NCBI GenBank assembly: GCA_049323615.1
Contig: JBMOPD010000019.1
Span: forward strand, 16,546-80,545
From: JBMOPD01 sp049323615
GTDB lineage: Bacteria > Bacillota > Desulfotomaculia > Desulfotomaculales > Desulfocucumaceae
Direction: 5' to 3'
DNA length: 64,000 bases
This document shows positions 40,206-47,076 of this stretch, piece by piece (the stretch's first letter is position 1; each line of letters starts with the position of its first letter). Made by a program: the position numbers and the translations under genes. The notes beneath the pieces are model-generated. The model was not told the DNA's origin and made no database searches. It saw only the letters and a list, made by a program, of their open reading frames with translations.

Positions 40206-41984
40206 TCAGATGCTCTGCTTTTTCCGGTCACCCTTGACAACCTGTTCATAGGGGACCTTAAAACACCTGACCTCGTCGGTCACAGGATCCCACCTGGAAT
40301 TTATAAAGCAATCAAATTCAGGGTCAGTATCGGGATAGTCGGACCTGTTGACATATCCCGGGAAGCGCGTTTCTTTCCTGAAGCTGATGTGTTCAATAAC
40401 CAGCTGGCAGACGTCCAGGCGGTTAATAACGTCCCAGGCCAACTGCAGGTCGTGCAGGTCCCTGGTGCAGAGATACTGCAGCTGGTCCCGGCGCATGCGC
40501 TTGATGTGTTTTCTGGCTATGCCCAGGTAGGTTTCATTGACGAAATACCAGTGCGTCCTCCCACCGCAGTACTCCTCCATGATCTTCTGCATGCGGGATT
40601 CCATGTCTTTTGCCGAAATGCCTCCCATGAGCGTTCCGTCGGTCCAGACTCCCTCTTTGACTTTTTCTTCATACCTTTTAAGGGGGCCAAAGGTGACATC
40701 TTCCAGTTTGTTCAGCAAATCTTCCCCTATCTCAACCAGCTGGTAGTTGTTATCCTTGAGAGCCCCGACCGCGTGGCGGGCGGCAATCCTGCCGCAGGTC
40801 CAGGAACCGGAAATAAACCTGCTGGGCGCCGCACCCAGGGCGTCACCGGAAACATACAGGCGATCAACAGTGGTTTCCCGGGTAATCCCCCTTGTCCAGG
40901 CGCCGGACATGCCGGCATGGGCCCCCACCATGTGCGGGTCTCCACCATCAATCTCAATTGGCTCTTTTGACGGGTCAATGTCGTTGCAGCCCCAGTAGAG
41001 GACAATGCAGGGGCTCATGTCCAGGTATTGGCCCTTAAGGCCGATTACCTTGGCGGGGTCACCTTTGGTGGTGTCCATATATATGGGGCCCCGGTGGGCC
41101 AGGGTTTCCCTTTGCAAGGCCAGCATGCGGACGGGTGTGGGAGCGGTGTGTCCCCCCCGGGACAGGTAGTACGGGTCTTTTTCCATAAAGGGTTCGCCCA
41201 GGGCGTTGACCATCGGGGCGCCCATACCTATGGACAGTGTTCCGGTAGCCGAAAAAGTGTCCTTAGTCCTTACCGGTACAAACCGCATTTCAAAGGAGGT
41301 CATCTCGGCCCCGGCCCGTTTGCACATGGCGTATGCCGAACCGCAGTTAAAGGGGAAATACCATATCCTGTGGTGGGCGTCCCGGCGGTTATTCGGCCTC
41401 CAGAGCCCGGCGGCGCCGCCGGTACACAGCAGCGTTACCTTGCTGCGGCAGATGTAGAACTTCCCGTCACGGACACCAAATCCCACAGCGCCCAGGCATA
41501 CATTATCCTTAACAATCAGCTCGGTAACATAGACCCGGTTATAAATTTCCGCTTTAGCCTCAAAAGCCTTGGAAGCGGTGATTGGTTTCAGCAGGGAGCC
41601 GTTCACCTCGATATTCCATTTGCCCCGGTTCAGGTAGCGGCCGTCCTCTTTCTTTTTCATAGGCAGGCCGGCGGCTTCCATTATCTTGACAGTATCATTT
41701 ACCTCCCGGGCCACTGAAAGAATGATATCCTCACGGATTGGCGCGCCGCAGAGATCATACCTGACGTAAGACACGTAGTCCTCCGGGGTGCCCTGGTTTA
41801 TATACATGTTTAAGGCGTTCATGCCCGCGGAGAGGCACCCGCTGTGCCGGATAAAGGCTTTTTCCAGAATGACTATTTTAAGGTCGTCCCCGCCCACCTG
41901 CCTGGCCTCCCAGGCGGCCAGACAGCCCGCAGTGCCTCCACCCACTATCAGCACATCGGCATCGATATAAACCCTTTTGGTCAC
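40206..41984 (-). CDS. AprA-like flavoprotein, divergent paralog of APS reductase alpha
   Basis: 592 residues, about 40 shorter than AprA (33047-34942), with the same fold: FAD loop DVLIVGGGTAGCLAAWEA (GGGTAG at 15-20) and C-terminal FRKETRFPGYVNRSDYP. Residues that correspond to the APS pocket are kept: Trp208 in RIWYFPF, Arg239 in RFVPVRTKD and His356 in HMVGAHAGMSGAW. The GPVGAWFLLF stretch after the arginine is lost, and the segment before the histidine is shorter. Substrate could be APS, another adenylyl or sulfo compound, or a small dicarboxylate-like molecule. It leads an aprA-aprB-hdrA cluster, the reverse of the normal aprB-aprA order. A weak GGGGGGA precedes ATG. Confidence 0.85.
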   Translation of the reverse strand: MTKRVYIDADVLIVGGGTAGCLAAWEARQVGGDDLKIVILEKAFIRHSGCLSAGMNALNMYINQGTPEDYVSYVRYDLCGAPIREDIILSVAREVNDTVKIMEAAGLPMKKKEDGRYLNRGKWNIEVNGSLLKPITASKAFEAKAEIYNRVYVTELIVKDNVCLGAVGFGVRDGKFYICRSKVTLLCTGGAAGLWRPNNRRDAHHRIWYFPFNCGSAYAMCKRAGAEMTSFEMRFVPVRTKDTFSATGTLSIGMGAPMVNALGEPFMEKDPYYLSRGGHTAPTPVRMLALQRETLAHRGPIYMDTTKGDPAKVIGLKGQYLDMSPCIVLYWGCNDIDPSKEPIEIDGGDPHMVGAHAGMSGAWTRGITRETTVDRLYVSGDALGAAPSRFISGSWTCGRIAARHAVGALKDNNYQLVEIGEDLLNKLEDVTFGPLKRYEEKVKEGVWTDGTLMGGISAKDMESRMQKIMEEYCGGRTHWYFVNETYLGIARKHIKRMRRDQLQYLCTRDLHDLQLAWDVINRLDVCQLVIEHISFRKETRFPGYVNRSDYPDTDPEFDCFINSRWDPVTDEVRCFKVPYEQVVKGDRKKQSI

Positions 41985-42483
41985 AATTCTCCCCCCTGAC
42001 CAATCATGAACAATATTTTATAATCTTATATAAACCTTAAAGAAAATTTTTTCTCTTTTACCTGGCCTTCCCTGTTCTTCTCGGGGCTGAAACAGCCGCC
42101 AATCTAAATCTTTAAAATTTATCGTGGCGGCCGGTCTATAAGCTAACTTTGTGATGGTGAAGGCGTTCACTAGCACTTTATATCCAAAAAACCGATATTC
42201 CTTGCCTGTCAGACTGTTTTTTTTACTGGCAGTAAGTATCAATCGGCTACACCGGATTGTATTCAATATTTGGGGACATTCCTGTCCGCAAAGAAACACC
42301 CAGGCTTCAGCAGGTGTGTCCCCTCTCCTTAGTAGATTATACTTCTAGTTAGAATAAAAATTCCCTTCATGCCCGCCCCAAAAAAATAAAATTTTTTCCG
42401 ATCAGGATAAAATACTTCCGTTCAGGGCACAAAAACGACCGGATAATTGGGAATTGGGCATTGGGAAACCGGCGGCCGGGTGC
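41985..42483. other. Intergenic region upstream of the aprA-like gene
   Basis: 499 bp, AT-rich, with no ORF supported by a ribosome site. It contains a small element with GGGGACA inverted ends (42272-42323) and should hold the promoter of the paralogous apr cluster; I cannot place the boxes with confidence. Confidence 0.55.
42272..42323. repeat. 52-bp element with GGGGACA/TGTCCCC ends
   Basis: Inverted 7-bp ends surround GC-rich DNA that can form further short stems. GGGGAC-type ends recur at 44715-44779, as in REP/MITE-like elements of related genomes. Confidence 0.45.
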
Positions 42484-43218
42484 TTATAGAGTCAATGACC
42501 TGGCCTTTCCAACGAAACCGTCCAGCGCGGCACTGCCGCCCGTTTCCAGATACTCCTTCATTACCTTGGGCCTTCTGGCCCTTGCCCCTTCGGAAAGTAC
42601 CGTCAGCGCCAGGTGAGTGACAAAAGGAACAAAGGTATATTCCCTGTCTACCAGCTCAACGGGAAACAGCCGGCTTTCCAGTTGGGCGATATAAGAGATG
42701 GCCACTTCCAGCAATTCGGTAGATGCTTTTCTGCCGTCCACAATCCTTACCTTGCCGCATTCCGGCAGCTTAAAGTCAACGATTTCCCCGGGCAGGATAA
42801 TCCCGTACTTTTCCTTATAGCGCCGGGCCAACTCCTCCATTTCTTTTCTTTCCCCGAAGGAATTCTCTTTTTTGGCAAGGCCGTAACCACGGCAGCTCAA
42901 GGGCCTGACCGGGTAGACCAAACAGAGGTTATCTTCACCAAGGAAGGGGCATTTAAGGTTTATATCCACCAGTTCCAAAAAATAAAACCTTACCGCCTTT
43001 TCCAGTAAGCCGGGTATTAGATCCGGGAGGCTTTCCTTCATATAGCGGAACATGTTTAAATACTCAACTATATAGGCCGGGGGAGGAACGGTACAGCAGG
43101 TACCGCAGCGGTCACAGGCAGTTTCGGGCAGACCGCCGTAAATTGAGTTTAATTGCTCAAGAAGCCCGTTCTTCTGGGCATAGCTGAGTTGCGGGTACAG
43201 TTTGTCCAGTGATAGCAC
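42484..43218 (-). CDS. YkgJ-family cysteine cluster protein
   Basis: 244 residues. ACDRCGTCCTVPPPAY near residue 35 and CPFLGEDNLCLVYPVRPLSCRGYG near 90 form the eight-cysteine YkgJ pattern, taken to bind zinc or an iron-sulfur cluster. Function unknown. The C-terminal 120 residues are helical and lack known motifs, longer than the usual ~120-residue YkgJ protein. It sits upstream of the aprA-like cluster on the same strand but 499 bp away. Confidence 0.8.
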   Translation of the reverse strand: MLSLDKLYPQLSYAQKNGLLEQLNSIYGGLPETACDRCGTCCTVPPPAYIVEYLNMFRYMKESLPDLIPGLLEKAVRFYFLELVDINLKCPFLGEDNLCLVYPVRPLSCRGYGLAKKENSFGERKEMEELARRYKEKYGIILPGEIVDFKLPECGKVRIVDGRKASTELLEVAISYIAQLESRLFPVELVDREYTFVPFVTHLALTVLSEGARARRPKVMKEYLETGGSAALDGFVGKARSLTL

Positions 43219-43310
43219 GTTTTCACTCCTTGTCAGTAAAAGCCGTAGTTTTATACAGGATTGGCCACCAATATTTTATACCCGTGCAGATAAAAATCCA
43301 TGGTGAGAAT

Positions 43311-43712
43311 TTACCAGGCCAGGGCCTCTCTTATCTGGTGGGGTGACATTACCGCCCCGCACAGTTCGCCCTTTTCGTTCAGTTCAGACGCGGCAACCAC
43401 CAGCTGCAGGGGATACCCATCCTCACAGAGCCTTAAAAGTACTTCCAGATGTTCAGCGCTGATGCCTCTGACCTGGAAATCACCGCTGTGCCGGGCAAGC
43501 TCCCCGGCCGCCCATTCAGCCATTTGCTTCTGGGGAAACAGCATGATCATTATCCGGTTATTCTTTTTACCGATACTGTGATAATTTCCCGTATTTTTTC
43601 CTTCCTTTATTTCCATAAGGGCCCAGAAAGGATTGCCGGGAACATTTTCATCGGGCATCACGGCTTCCAATGTGCCGGCGTATTTACTTATAATCTCCTT
43701 CCAGTCACCCAT
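43311..43712 (-). CDS. Hypothetical protein, 133 residues
   Basis: Starts MGDWKEIISKYAGTLEAVMP and ends AVMSPHQIREALAW, with a central beta strand NNRIMIMLFPQKQMAEWAAG and LRLCEDGYPLQLVVAASE. It is soluble, mildly acidic, with two cysteines far apart. Not recognised. A good AAGGGG site lies before ATG at 43712. Position between the YkgJ protein and small metal-related genes gives no clear hint. Confidence 0.6.
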   Translation of the reverse strand: MGDWKEIISKYAGTLEAVMPDENVPGNPFWALMEIKEGKNTGNYHSIGKKNNRIMIMLFPQKQMAEWAAGELARHSGDFQVRGISAEHLEVLLRLCEDGYPLQLVVAASELNEKGELCGAVMSPHQIREALAW

Positions 43713-43943
43713 TAAGCACCCCTTCTTTTAACGATATACCGAAATAATTCAAGGAAGCTGTCCTGTTTTGATTTAAGGACACCGGCAGCCGATAGCTGAT
43801 AGAATTATAACAAAGGGTGTTATTCAGCGCAATTGACTAAATAATTCTTTTTCCGGCCGGTGGTTGCCGCAAAAACATTACCTGGGTTAAGATATTAATA
43901 TAACCAAATAGGCAAATGAAATAATAAATTAAGGAAAAAACCT

Positions 43944-44159
43944 ATGCTTTATTTAAGCCTGCTTTTTGTACTGGCCGGTGCATCCCTCTTAACTGCCGCC
44001 GGCCTCATGATTACCTATATCACCATCACCACCGGGGAAAAAAATCTGCTTCTGGCTCCCCGGAGATGGCCCCTTAATTTTAAAAAGTGGGCCCGGTACG
44101 GAGGTTTCGGCCTGGCTTCCATACTAATGGGAATGATTCTGGCCGTTATAGCCACCTGA
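43944..44159 (+). CDS. Small two-helix membrane protein
   Basis: 71 residues: helix 1 LYLSLLFVLAGASLLTAAGL, a basic loop (RRWPLNFKKWARYG) and helix 2 FGLASILMGMILAVIA. AAGGAAAA before ATG. Followed by a terminator. Not recognised. Confidence 0.6.
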   Translation: MLYLSLLFVLAGASLLTAAGLMITYITITTGEKNLLLAPRRWPLNFKKWARYGGFGLASILMGMILAVIAT

Positions 44160-44164
44160 AAAGG

Positions 44165-44188
44165 AAAAACACCCCTTCGGGTGCTTTT
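44165..44188 (+). terminator. Terminator between the small membrane protein gene and the NifX-like gene
   Basis: CACCC-CTTC-GGGTG with flanking A-run and CTTTT, located between two convergent genes. Confidence 0.75.
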
Positions 44189-44206
44189 CACTTATATACT
44201 GCCGCT

Positions 44207-44623
44207 TTAATCGTGGTGGTGCCCACAGTGGCCGTATTGATGATGACAGCCATGGCCATGCCGGTTGTGTTCGGTATGGCTGTGATGGTGGTGTCCGCAG
44301 ACAGCCCCCCGGGAGACCAGTTCCCCCCTGGCGTATTGTTCCCCAGTAGTGTCGATGTCTCCGGAAGCGCCGGTTATAACTTTAAAGCCTTTGCTCTCCA
44401 AAGCCTGGAGGGCATAGGGGCCAATCCCGCCTAATATAACCACCTCAACATTTTCACCGGCCAGCAAATCCGCCAGTCCCTGGTGGTCGTGCTGAAGGGA
44501 TTGCGCCGATACTATTTTCCGGCTTACGACTTTCCCGTTTTCCACTTCCAGGATGGCAAATTCCCTGCTGCGGCCGAAATGCTGGTTTATTTGACCGTTA
44601 TCGTTCGGAAAAGCTATTTTCAT
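44207..44623 (-). CDS. NifX/NafY-type dinitrogenase iron-molybdenum cofactor family protein with His-rich tail
   Basis: 138 residues starting MKIAFPNDNGQINQHFGRSR, with VVILGGIGPYALQALESKGF, the NifB/NifX-like cofactor-carrier fold. The last 30 residues are very rich in histidine (GHHHHSHTEHNRHGHGCHHQ), indicating metal binding or storage. No nif genes are here, so a role in handling an iron or other metal cofactor is more likely than nitrogen fixation. ATG at 44623 fits the family start; ATG at 44632 is possible. A promoter lies 218 bp upstream. Confidence 0.8.
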   Translation of the reverse strand: MKIAFPNDNGQINQHFGRSREFAILEVENGKVVSRKIVSAQSLQHDHQGLADLLAGENVEVVILGGIGPYALQALESKGFKVITGASGDIDTTGEQYARGELVSRGAVCGHHHHSHTEHNRHGHGCHHQYGHCGHHHD

Positions 44624-44714
44624 TAAACCCATCCCCCTGCTGTTGTTTTATTTAACATTTTTAATTCAGACCATAAATATGCACCGAGGGTCCGCCCGAG
44701 CCATGGGGAGCCAT

Positions 44715-44779
44715 GGGGACGGTTCGAGCGTCCCCGAAGCGTAGCGAAGGGCCGAAGGGAAGACGATGGAACCGTCCCC
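44715..44779. repeat. REP-like element with GGGGACGGTTC/GAACCGTCCCC ends
   Basis: 11-bp perfect inverted ends enclose 43 bp rich in CGAAG units. The ends match the widely scattered GGGGACGGTTC family. It lies in the 5' leader of the NifX-like gene. Just upstream CCATGGGGA is duplicated (44701-44719). Confidence 0.65.
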
Positions 44780-44840
44780 GTGGCGGTCGCAGCTTAATAC
44801 CTTAATTGCACCTCCTGGTTATGAACTATATTTCGTTACG

Positions 44841-44869
44841 ATAATAATATCATATCCGGGTATTGTCAA
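44841..44869 (-). promoter_or_regulatory. Predicted promoter of the NifX-like gene
   Basis: On the minus strand TTGACA (44864-44869), 17-bp spacer, TATTAT (44841-44846). Confidence 0.65.
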
Positions 44870-45014
44870 TACCAAATATTTTCTCCATTTAAACAAGGAC
44901 GCCCGGACCATCCCCCAAATACACCTGCGGCAGCCGAATTCCAGAACTTTTCAGGGGCTTTACAAGTTGACGCCGGGCAATTAACTGTGTTACAATTTTA
45001 TTTGCATCAATCCG

Positions 45015-45103
45015 GCCGGAGTGGCGGAACAGGCAGACGCAAGGGACTTAAAATCCCTCGGGTGGTCACACCCGTACCGGTTCAAGTCCGGTCTCCGGCA
45101 CCA
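45015..45103 (+). tRNA. tRNA-Leu (anticodon TAA)
   Basis: GCCGGAG pairs with CTCCGGC in the acceptor stem, followed by the discriminator A and an encoded CCA. The anticodon loop CTTAAAA (anticodon at 45049-45051) reads UUA leucine codons. A long variable arm (CTCGGGTGGTCACACCCG) marks a class II tRNA. The GTTCAAGTC T-loop is intact. Its 3' 61 bases are repeated at 46879-46939, so it is the integration site of the downstream element. Confidence 0.96.
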
Positions 45104-45110
45104 TAAAATA

Positions 45111-45126
45111 AAGGCCCGAGGGCCTT
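45111..45126 (+). terminator. Terminator after tRNA-Leu
   Basis: AAGGCCC-GA-GGGCCTT followed by TTAT, eight bases after the CCA end. Confidence 0.7.
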
Positions 45127-45172
45127 TTATAGTTTACGTAATCGTCTGTGGAAATCAGCGAAAGGAGACAAA

Positions 45173-45232
45173 ATGGGGACACTGGTTGACGGCAAACTTA
45201 ACCTAACACACTTCGGGGGATTCATGAGATGA
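45173..45232 (+). CDS. Micro-ORF, 19 residues, leader of a coupled pair
   Basis: GAAAGGAG eight bases before ATG, then MGTLVDGKLNLTHFGGFMR and TGA. The stop overlaps the next ATG (ATGA). It may be a leader peptide or the first piece of a gene whose rest was lost. Not recognised. Confidence 0.35.
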   Translation: MGTLVDGKLNLTHFGGFMR

Positions 45233-45327
45233 GCAAACCGCACCAAACAATACCCAACAGGGCCAAACTGATAAACCATGAATGCCTTACATGCCAAGTC
45301 TTTCCCTGTTTTCGCAAAACTATATAA
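45229..45327 (+). CDS. Micro-ORF, 32 residues, cysteine-bearing
   Basis: Begins MSKPHQTIPNRAKLINHE and continues CLTCQVFPCFRKTI, with three cysteines (CxxC plus one) that could bind zinc. Translationally coupled to the 19-codon ORF by ATGA overlap, and followed by a terminator (45338-45366). Size makes it uncertain. Confidence 0.35.
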   Translation: MSKPHQTIPNRAKLINHECLTCQVFPCFRKTI

Positions 45328-45337
45328 GAAAGTTTAA

Positions 45338-45366
45338 GGGCCAGGTTTCTAACCCCTGGCCCTTTT
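45338..45366 (+). terminator. Terminator inside the tRNA-Leu element
   Basis: GGGCCAGG and CCTGGCCC form a perfect 8-bp stem (45338-45345/45355-45362) followed by TTTT. Confidence 0.75.
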
Positions 45367-46111
45367 GCTTTGCTTGTTGTTGGCCGTTGATACTAATGAC
45401 TATGTTAACTGGGCAGAAGTCGTTGTTTTGGCTCCTAATAAAAAGGCAGATACTTTAATCGAAAACGAACTGGAACCGATTAAGAAACTTCTTCATGTTA
45501 TACTGCCGGGATGGACAGAAAGGGAAGATTGGTTAAGAAATAGCTTTAAAAGCCTTCCAGCGTTAATTAATAAAGATAACTGGAAAATAAAGCTAGATTA
45601 TTCTGCCAAAACAGGACTATCATTAGTGGCTAGCCAAAATTTGCCAACTACTATGAAGGTTAATTCCCCAGAAGCATCGGTGTCTCGCCCTGCAAGCTCC
45701 GACAAAGCAACATCCCCAAGAGATTTTGAAAAACTATACCTGCCGGTGGTTTTTCGTTTTCCCTGGGGGCGTCCTGGGAAGCCGGGGGCGGGAAACGGCG
45801 ACGGGCAGGAAAAGGGACAGGCTGGATCGGGTTGGTTATTGGAACGAACAAAGCGGAGAAGAAGATTTATAAAAAGCGGGAGACACGGTTTGATTGCCGT
45901 GTCTCCTTCCTCGAAAGAATCTTTCGGCAGGGTGGCCCTCCTGCATCTCCTAACGCCAACGGCGGGCGGCGGCTGCCTGTTCCGCTCCTCAAAAGATCCT
46001 TTCATTATATTCTATGCCAGCTATTTACAGAATATACCATACGTTCCTGCTTCTTATTATGGTGATAATAACATAATCACAGGGAATTTTGCAAGACCAG
46101 TTAATTCTTAA
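45365..46111 (+). CDS. Open frame of doubtful coding value (possible protein fragment then repeat DNA)
   Basis: The first ~95 residues (AVDTNDYVNWAEVVVLAPNK... NWKIKLDYSAKTGLSLVASQ) look protein-like and AT-richer, but the remainder runs through GC-rich repeat DNA with hairpins (45730-46000) and reads as low-complexity Gly/Arg/Pro. There is no ribosome site before the TTG start, which overlaps the terminator. I think that the 5' part is a gene fragment interrupted by a repeat element. Not recognised. Confidence 0.25.
   Translation: MLCLLLAVDTNDYVNWAEVVVLAPNKKADTLIENELEPIKKLLHVILPGWTEREDWLRNSFKSLPALINKDNWKIKLDYSAKTGLSLVASQNLPTTMKVNSPEASVSRPASSDKATSPRDFEKLYLPVVFRFPWGRPGKPGAGNGDGQEKGQAGSGWLLERTKRRRRFIKSGRHGLIAVSPSSKESFGRVALLHLLTPTAGGGCLFRSSKDPFIIFYASYLQNIPYVPASYYGDNNIITGNFARPVNS
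45879..45906. repeat. GGAGACACGG/CCGTGTCTCC hairpin within a GC-rich repeat block
   Basis: A perfect 10-bp stem with loop TTTGATTG, related to the GGAGACAG hairpin at 10534-10566. The surrounding block (about 45730-46000) has an abrupt GC rise and further short stems, consistent with a MITE-like insertion. Confidence 0.55.
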
Positions 46112-46169
46112 AATAACCAAAACAGACCTTAAAAATAACTTTAAACCAAAAACCTCAACGGTTAAGAGT

Positions 46170-46541
46170 TTAATACTTTTTAAGGGCATTCCTCTTGCGG
46201 TATTGCTCAACTTTTCCTGGATTCATTTCAAAAATAGTCCTCGCAAAAAACGATCCCTTGCCAGAAACCCGTACCGCCACCACAACGTGCCTATCAAATA
46301 TTTTGATATATTGTATAGATCCGTTGGTGGGGTGTAAAGCAACATAATCCGGAGACGATAAAACATTTTTTATGTAAGGAAAATATTTGCAAAAATCCTT
46401 GGGATGTTCTTTTTTCATATGTTCAATATTGGTTTCGCCGAGAAAAATTGGTGTCCCTGGCAAAACCGATAAACCCAATAAGTCAATTACTCTTTGGTTT
46501 ATTTGACCTATTATTTTAGGCGGTTTGTTAATTTCATCCAT
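46170..46541 (-). CDS. PBECR-like (Barnase/EndoU/ColicinE5/RelE-like) nuclease protein
   Basis: 123 residues. After a short N-terminal stretch come ETNIEHMKKEHPKDFCKYFP, YIKNVLSSPDYVALHPTNG, IDR-type HVVVAVRVSGKGSFFARTIF, the order seen in PBECR-family predicted RNases of phages and mobile elements (H-x-x-x-K-H-P, P-D-Y, and late V-A-V-x-x-S-G-x-x-F-x-A-R). It may be a toxin or anti-phage effector. No antitoxin-like neighbour is evident. It is the only sizeable recognisable gene in the tRNA-Leu element. The family match is from memory of the motif pattern. Confidence 0.55.
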   Translation of the reverse strand: MDEINKPPKIIGQINQRVIDLLGLSVLPGTPIFLGETNIEHMKKEHPKDFCKYFPYIKNVLSSPDYVALHPTNGSIQYIKIFDRHVVVAVRVSGKGSFFARTIFEMNPGKVEQYRKRNALKKY

Positions 46542-46878
46542 AATGTTCCCCGGTTTTTTTCTGATTGTATGTTAACTAATTAAAAACATTAAGATAATTT
46601 TACCACAATGCGGCCTTTTTGTTGAGCAAAACCGATCGGGGGACCTCTTAGCAGCGCGGCTGACACCCCCCCCACCGGGGGCGGCGGGATTTTGGGGACA
46701 GCAAGCCCGGAAATCCTTGAGGCTGTATGCTAAACGCCATAGCGAAATGGGGACACTTTGGGGACACAAAGGGGACAAACTGCCCAAAACGACACCTAAC
46801 CAGACTAGACGGTAAACCAAAAAAACCTTATTTGACAAGCCTTGCCGAACTTCGCAAACTATACCGAAGGGGCTTAAT

Positions 46879-46939
46879 GGGACTTAAAATCCCTCGGGTG
46901 GTCACACCCGTACCGGTTCAAGTCCGGTCTCCGGCACCA
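46879..46939 (+). repeat. Distal attachment copy: tRNA-Leu 3' fragment
   Basis: Identical to 45043-45103, from inside the anticodon stem through the T arm, acceptor 3' strand and CCA. It lacks the 5' half of a tRNA, so it is not a functional tRNA gene. Confidence 0.9.
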
Positions 46940-46989
46940 GAAAAACCACTAATAACTCAAGCGGTTAAAGTAGATAAAAAGAGAAAGAG

Positions 46990-47013
46990 AAAACGCCGTA
47001 AAAAGGGCGTTTT
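46990..47013 (+). terminator. Hairpin after the distal attachment site
   Basis: AAAACGCC and GGCGTTTT pair around an A-rich loop, 50 bases beyond the attachment copy. Likely the pre-integration terminator of tRNA-Leu. Confidence 0.6.
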
Positions 47014-47076
47014 CGAGTTTAACAGTGCAGTTGGGAGAAACGGGTTTTTCTTTGGGAAAATCAGGGGGGATATCTG

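Larger units (their letters stand above)
44633..45014. other. Intergenic region between the NifX-like gene and tRNA-Leu
   Basis: 382 bp holding a REP-like palindrome (44715-44779), the predicted promoter of the NifX-like gene (44841-44869) and a TTGACG/TACAAT-like pair before the tRNA at about 44968-44996. No ORF supported. Confidence 0.6.
45043..46939. mobile_element. Small tRNA-Leu-integrated element bounded by perfect 61-bp repeats
   Basis: The 61 bp from the anticodon stem to the CCA end of tRNA-Leu (45043-45103) recur exactly at 46879-46939, the hallmark of site-specific integration at a tRNA gene, with unit length 1836 bp. Inside are two tiny coupled ORFs, a terminator, an open frame of unclear meaning, a GC-rich repeat and a toxin-like nuclease gene. 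No integrase gene is visible, so it is a remnant or is mobilised from elsewhere. The 13-mer AAATGGGGACACT occurs near both ends (45171, 46745). Confidence 0.75.
46542..47076. other. Right end of the tRNA-Leu element and flank
   Basis: 535 bp without a supported gene. It contains repeated GGGGACA words (46745-46780), the 61-bp attachment repeat and, beyond it, a hairpin that was probably the original tRNA terminator (46990-47013). Confidence 0.6.

Noticed and set aside
42018..42299. A 93-codon minus-strand frame upstream of the aprA-like gene
   Set aside because: No ribosome site, biased low-complexity composition, and it begins inside the GGGGACA element.
46879..46939. Second tRNA-Leu gene
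   Set aside because: Only the 3' 61 bases are present; the acceptor 5' strand, D arm and half of the anticodon stem are absent, so it is an attachment copy.
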